64,000 bases of DNA from JASGMR01 sp963664675 (GTDB lineage: Bacteria > Thermotogota > Thermotogae > Petrotogales > Kosmotogaceae), in the NCBI GenBank assembly GCA_963664675.2, contig CAXXLB010000007.1, positions 1 through 64,000 of the forward strand, written 5' to 3'. Positions within the stretch are counted from its first letter, which is position 1; each line of letters begins with the position of its first letter. This document shows positions 63,079-64,000 of this stretch, piece after piece. The position numbers and the translations under genes were made by a program. Below the pieces are notes generated by a model. That model searched no databases. It worked only from the letters and a program-made list of their open reading frames with translations, and was not told where the DNA came from.

Positions 63079-63400
63079 ACCGCTTTGCCATTGCTTCTCA
63101 ATTGTTACCCCACTGTTCAACTATCGTTTTTCTATCGCTCAGCTATTGCTCAAAAGCTCAAAAGCAGAAAGGCTCAAGAGCCAAAAAGCTTAACCGTTTA
63201 AAAGATGAAAAGTAGCTTAGAGAATAGAGAACTGGCAAATAGAGAGCAGGTAAAATGGAATCATAAAAATCATAAAAATTGAATTTTTGAAAATGACAAC
63301 TATTAAATCTCTTTTATGCCATCTACGCTATTATCTAATTTTCTACTTTCCGTTATCTTCTTCCAATCGCTAAAGGGGGGCCGAAATAGCTAAAAGATAA
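63079..63400. repeat. Repeat mosaic before the MATE leader
   Basis: Six 11-base units in phase (63079-63144, ACCGCTTTGCC to ATCGCTCAGCT), AAAAGCTCAAAAGC-type units, GAGAATAGAGAACTGGC-type 7-base units, then an AT-rich block (about 63262-63350) homologous to 7890-7975. Confidence 0.8.
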
Positions 63401-63408
63401 AAAGCATA

Positions 63409-63585
63409 ATTGTTTAAGCTATTTTTCAAGTGATATAATAAATTCATATATATTCTTATTTTATCGTTGTTTTTTCTTATCTTTGCAGTTTGTGATGAAA
63501 AGCTCTCATACAGGAGTTAATAAAAAAGACTATTTCAACCAACACTCTTTGAAAGAGGCGTTTTTATATGCTCCGAACAACTGAT
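63409..63585 (+). promoter_or_regulatory. Leader region of the MATE operon
   Basis: TATAAT near 63433 with TTGTTT upstream, then a leader that matches 22611-22775. A frame at 63496-63585 (MKSSHTGVNKKDYFNQHSL at the start) aligns loosely with a GTG-started frame in the other copy (MKKSHIVVNYKNY). Neither has a clear ribosome site. CTCTT-tga-AAGAG followed by TTTTTATAT could be an attenuator. Confidence 0.45.
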
Positions 63586-63635
63586 GGGGAAAAAGTTTTG
63601 CATGTAGATTGATCAAAATTTAAAGGAGTATGAAT

Positions 63636-63728
63636 ATGGAGCCAGTGAATTTAAAGATACGAAAAACCCTCCGGGAAAAAGAATCGGGTGACTTAAAAAT
63701 TGCTTGCAATGAACAGATTACCCTATAA
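63636..63728 (+). CDS. Small ORF (30 aa) with strong ribosome site
   Basis: AAAGGAG lies eight bases before ATG at 63636. The 30-residue frame (MEPVNLKIRKTLREKESGDL at the start, then IACNEQITL) ends about 100 bases before the MATE start. It may be a leader peptide or the remnant of a DNA-binding protein: the gene in the same position at 22909 begins with a helix-turn-helix region. Weakly supported. Confidence 0.3.
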   Translation: MEPVNLKIRKTLREKESGDLKIACNEQITL

Positions 63729-63825
63729 TAATATAAAGCAAATTATTTCTGAATTTTTATTTGAAATACCTTTTTTAGAAATTATTTTAATTGATTTAAT
63801 TAAATTAGAATACAATTGATGAAAT

Positions 63826-64000
63826 ATGTCAAATATATATAGAAAAATAAAGGTACTCAATATAATTGCGTTGCCCCTGATAGTACAACAAATTGGAGCC
63901 ATGATAATAAATATTTCTGATCAGGCACTGATAGGAAGGATATCGGTTGAAGCTTTCAACGGTGTAGGGCTCGTCTCCGGATTGTTAAGCCTTGTAGTGG
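63826..64000 (+). CDS. MATE-family efflux transporter (partial, runs off window)
   Basis: The first 58 codons of a MATE transporter: VLNIIALPLIVQQIGAMIIN is membrane segment 1, ISDQALIGRISVEAFNGVGL is the conserved loop with the typical D-x-A-x-IG pattern, and a second membrane segment begins at the edge. MATE proteins export drugs by Na+ or H+ antiport. The ribosome site is weak. The long upstream leader suggests inducible expression. Confidence 0.8.
   Translation, partial: MSNIYRKIKVLNIIALPLIVQQIGAMIINISDQALIGRISVEAFNGVGLVSGLLSLVV

Overview
The window is 64 kb of AT-rich DNA from an anaerobic-type bacterium. Supporting traits are good GGAGG ribosome sites, ATG/TTG/GTG starts, a 2x[4Fe-4S] flavodoxin fusion, signal-peptide lipoproteins with fibronectin-type repeats, and a DUF1659/DUF2922 gene pair. 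These fit Halanaerobiales, Clostridia or Thermotogota; the sequence alone does not decide. There is no rRNA, tRNA or CRISPR array. Most of the window is accessory DNA: defence genes, toxin-antitoxin pairs, insertion sequences and an unusual load of intergenic repeats.

Layout. 1-3960: a STAND/NACHT-type NTPase with a C-terminal array of 40-residue TPR-like repeats, broken by two one-base frameshifts. 4030-10660: a minus-strand set of small genes (DUF2922, DUF1659, two related winged-helix proteins, a YqaJ-like protein, several unknowns) separated by short-period repeat arrays. 11346-18567: a large HD + Hsp90-type ATPase gene divergent from a Qat-like cluster (qatA frameshifted at an A9 tract, qatB, qatC, no visible qatD). 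19006-26967: a graveyard of damaged accessory genes (PD-(D/E)XK protein, HEPN protein, RAYT transposase, DUF234-type ATPase). 27133-28802: an intact AbiEi/AbiEii pair with a clear promoter and operator. 29453-37789: TPR membrane protein, methyltransferase, a secreted SUMF1/FGE-fold protein with a diversified-looking C-terminus, WYL regulator, cysteine hydrolase, MarR regulator and EFR1-type ferredoxin. 38059-41909: an IS3-family element interrupted by an IS21-family element. 42530-51884: kinase-like protein, a giant lipoprotein (Fn3-like repeats plus seven propeller-like repeats), L-asparaginase and a secreted esterase. 52266-53670: intact IS3 copy. 54203-60176: Crp/Fnr regulator with split permease, AbiEii remnant, HepT/MntA-like pair, MerR-TipAS regulator, GNAT, Phd/PIN pair. 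60421-63071: two IS3 copies fused in tandem. 63409-64000: a leader region and the start of a MATE transporter.

Main signals beyond genes. (i) Intergenic mosaics made of short units that hold phase: an 11-bp unit (consensus AYYGYTNNNCN) and several 7-bp units, recurring at more than a dozen sites on both strands. (ii) A hairpin whose apical loop is conserved while its stems vary, found both in 5' leaders of two genes and inside a ~175-bp dispersed element bounded by RAYT-type sequences. (iii) A ~77-bp block shared upstream of the NACHT gene and the Qat operon. (iv) Many single-base indels, often in homopolymers, concentrated in defence-type genes while long neighbouring genes stay open.
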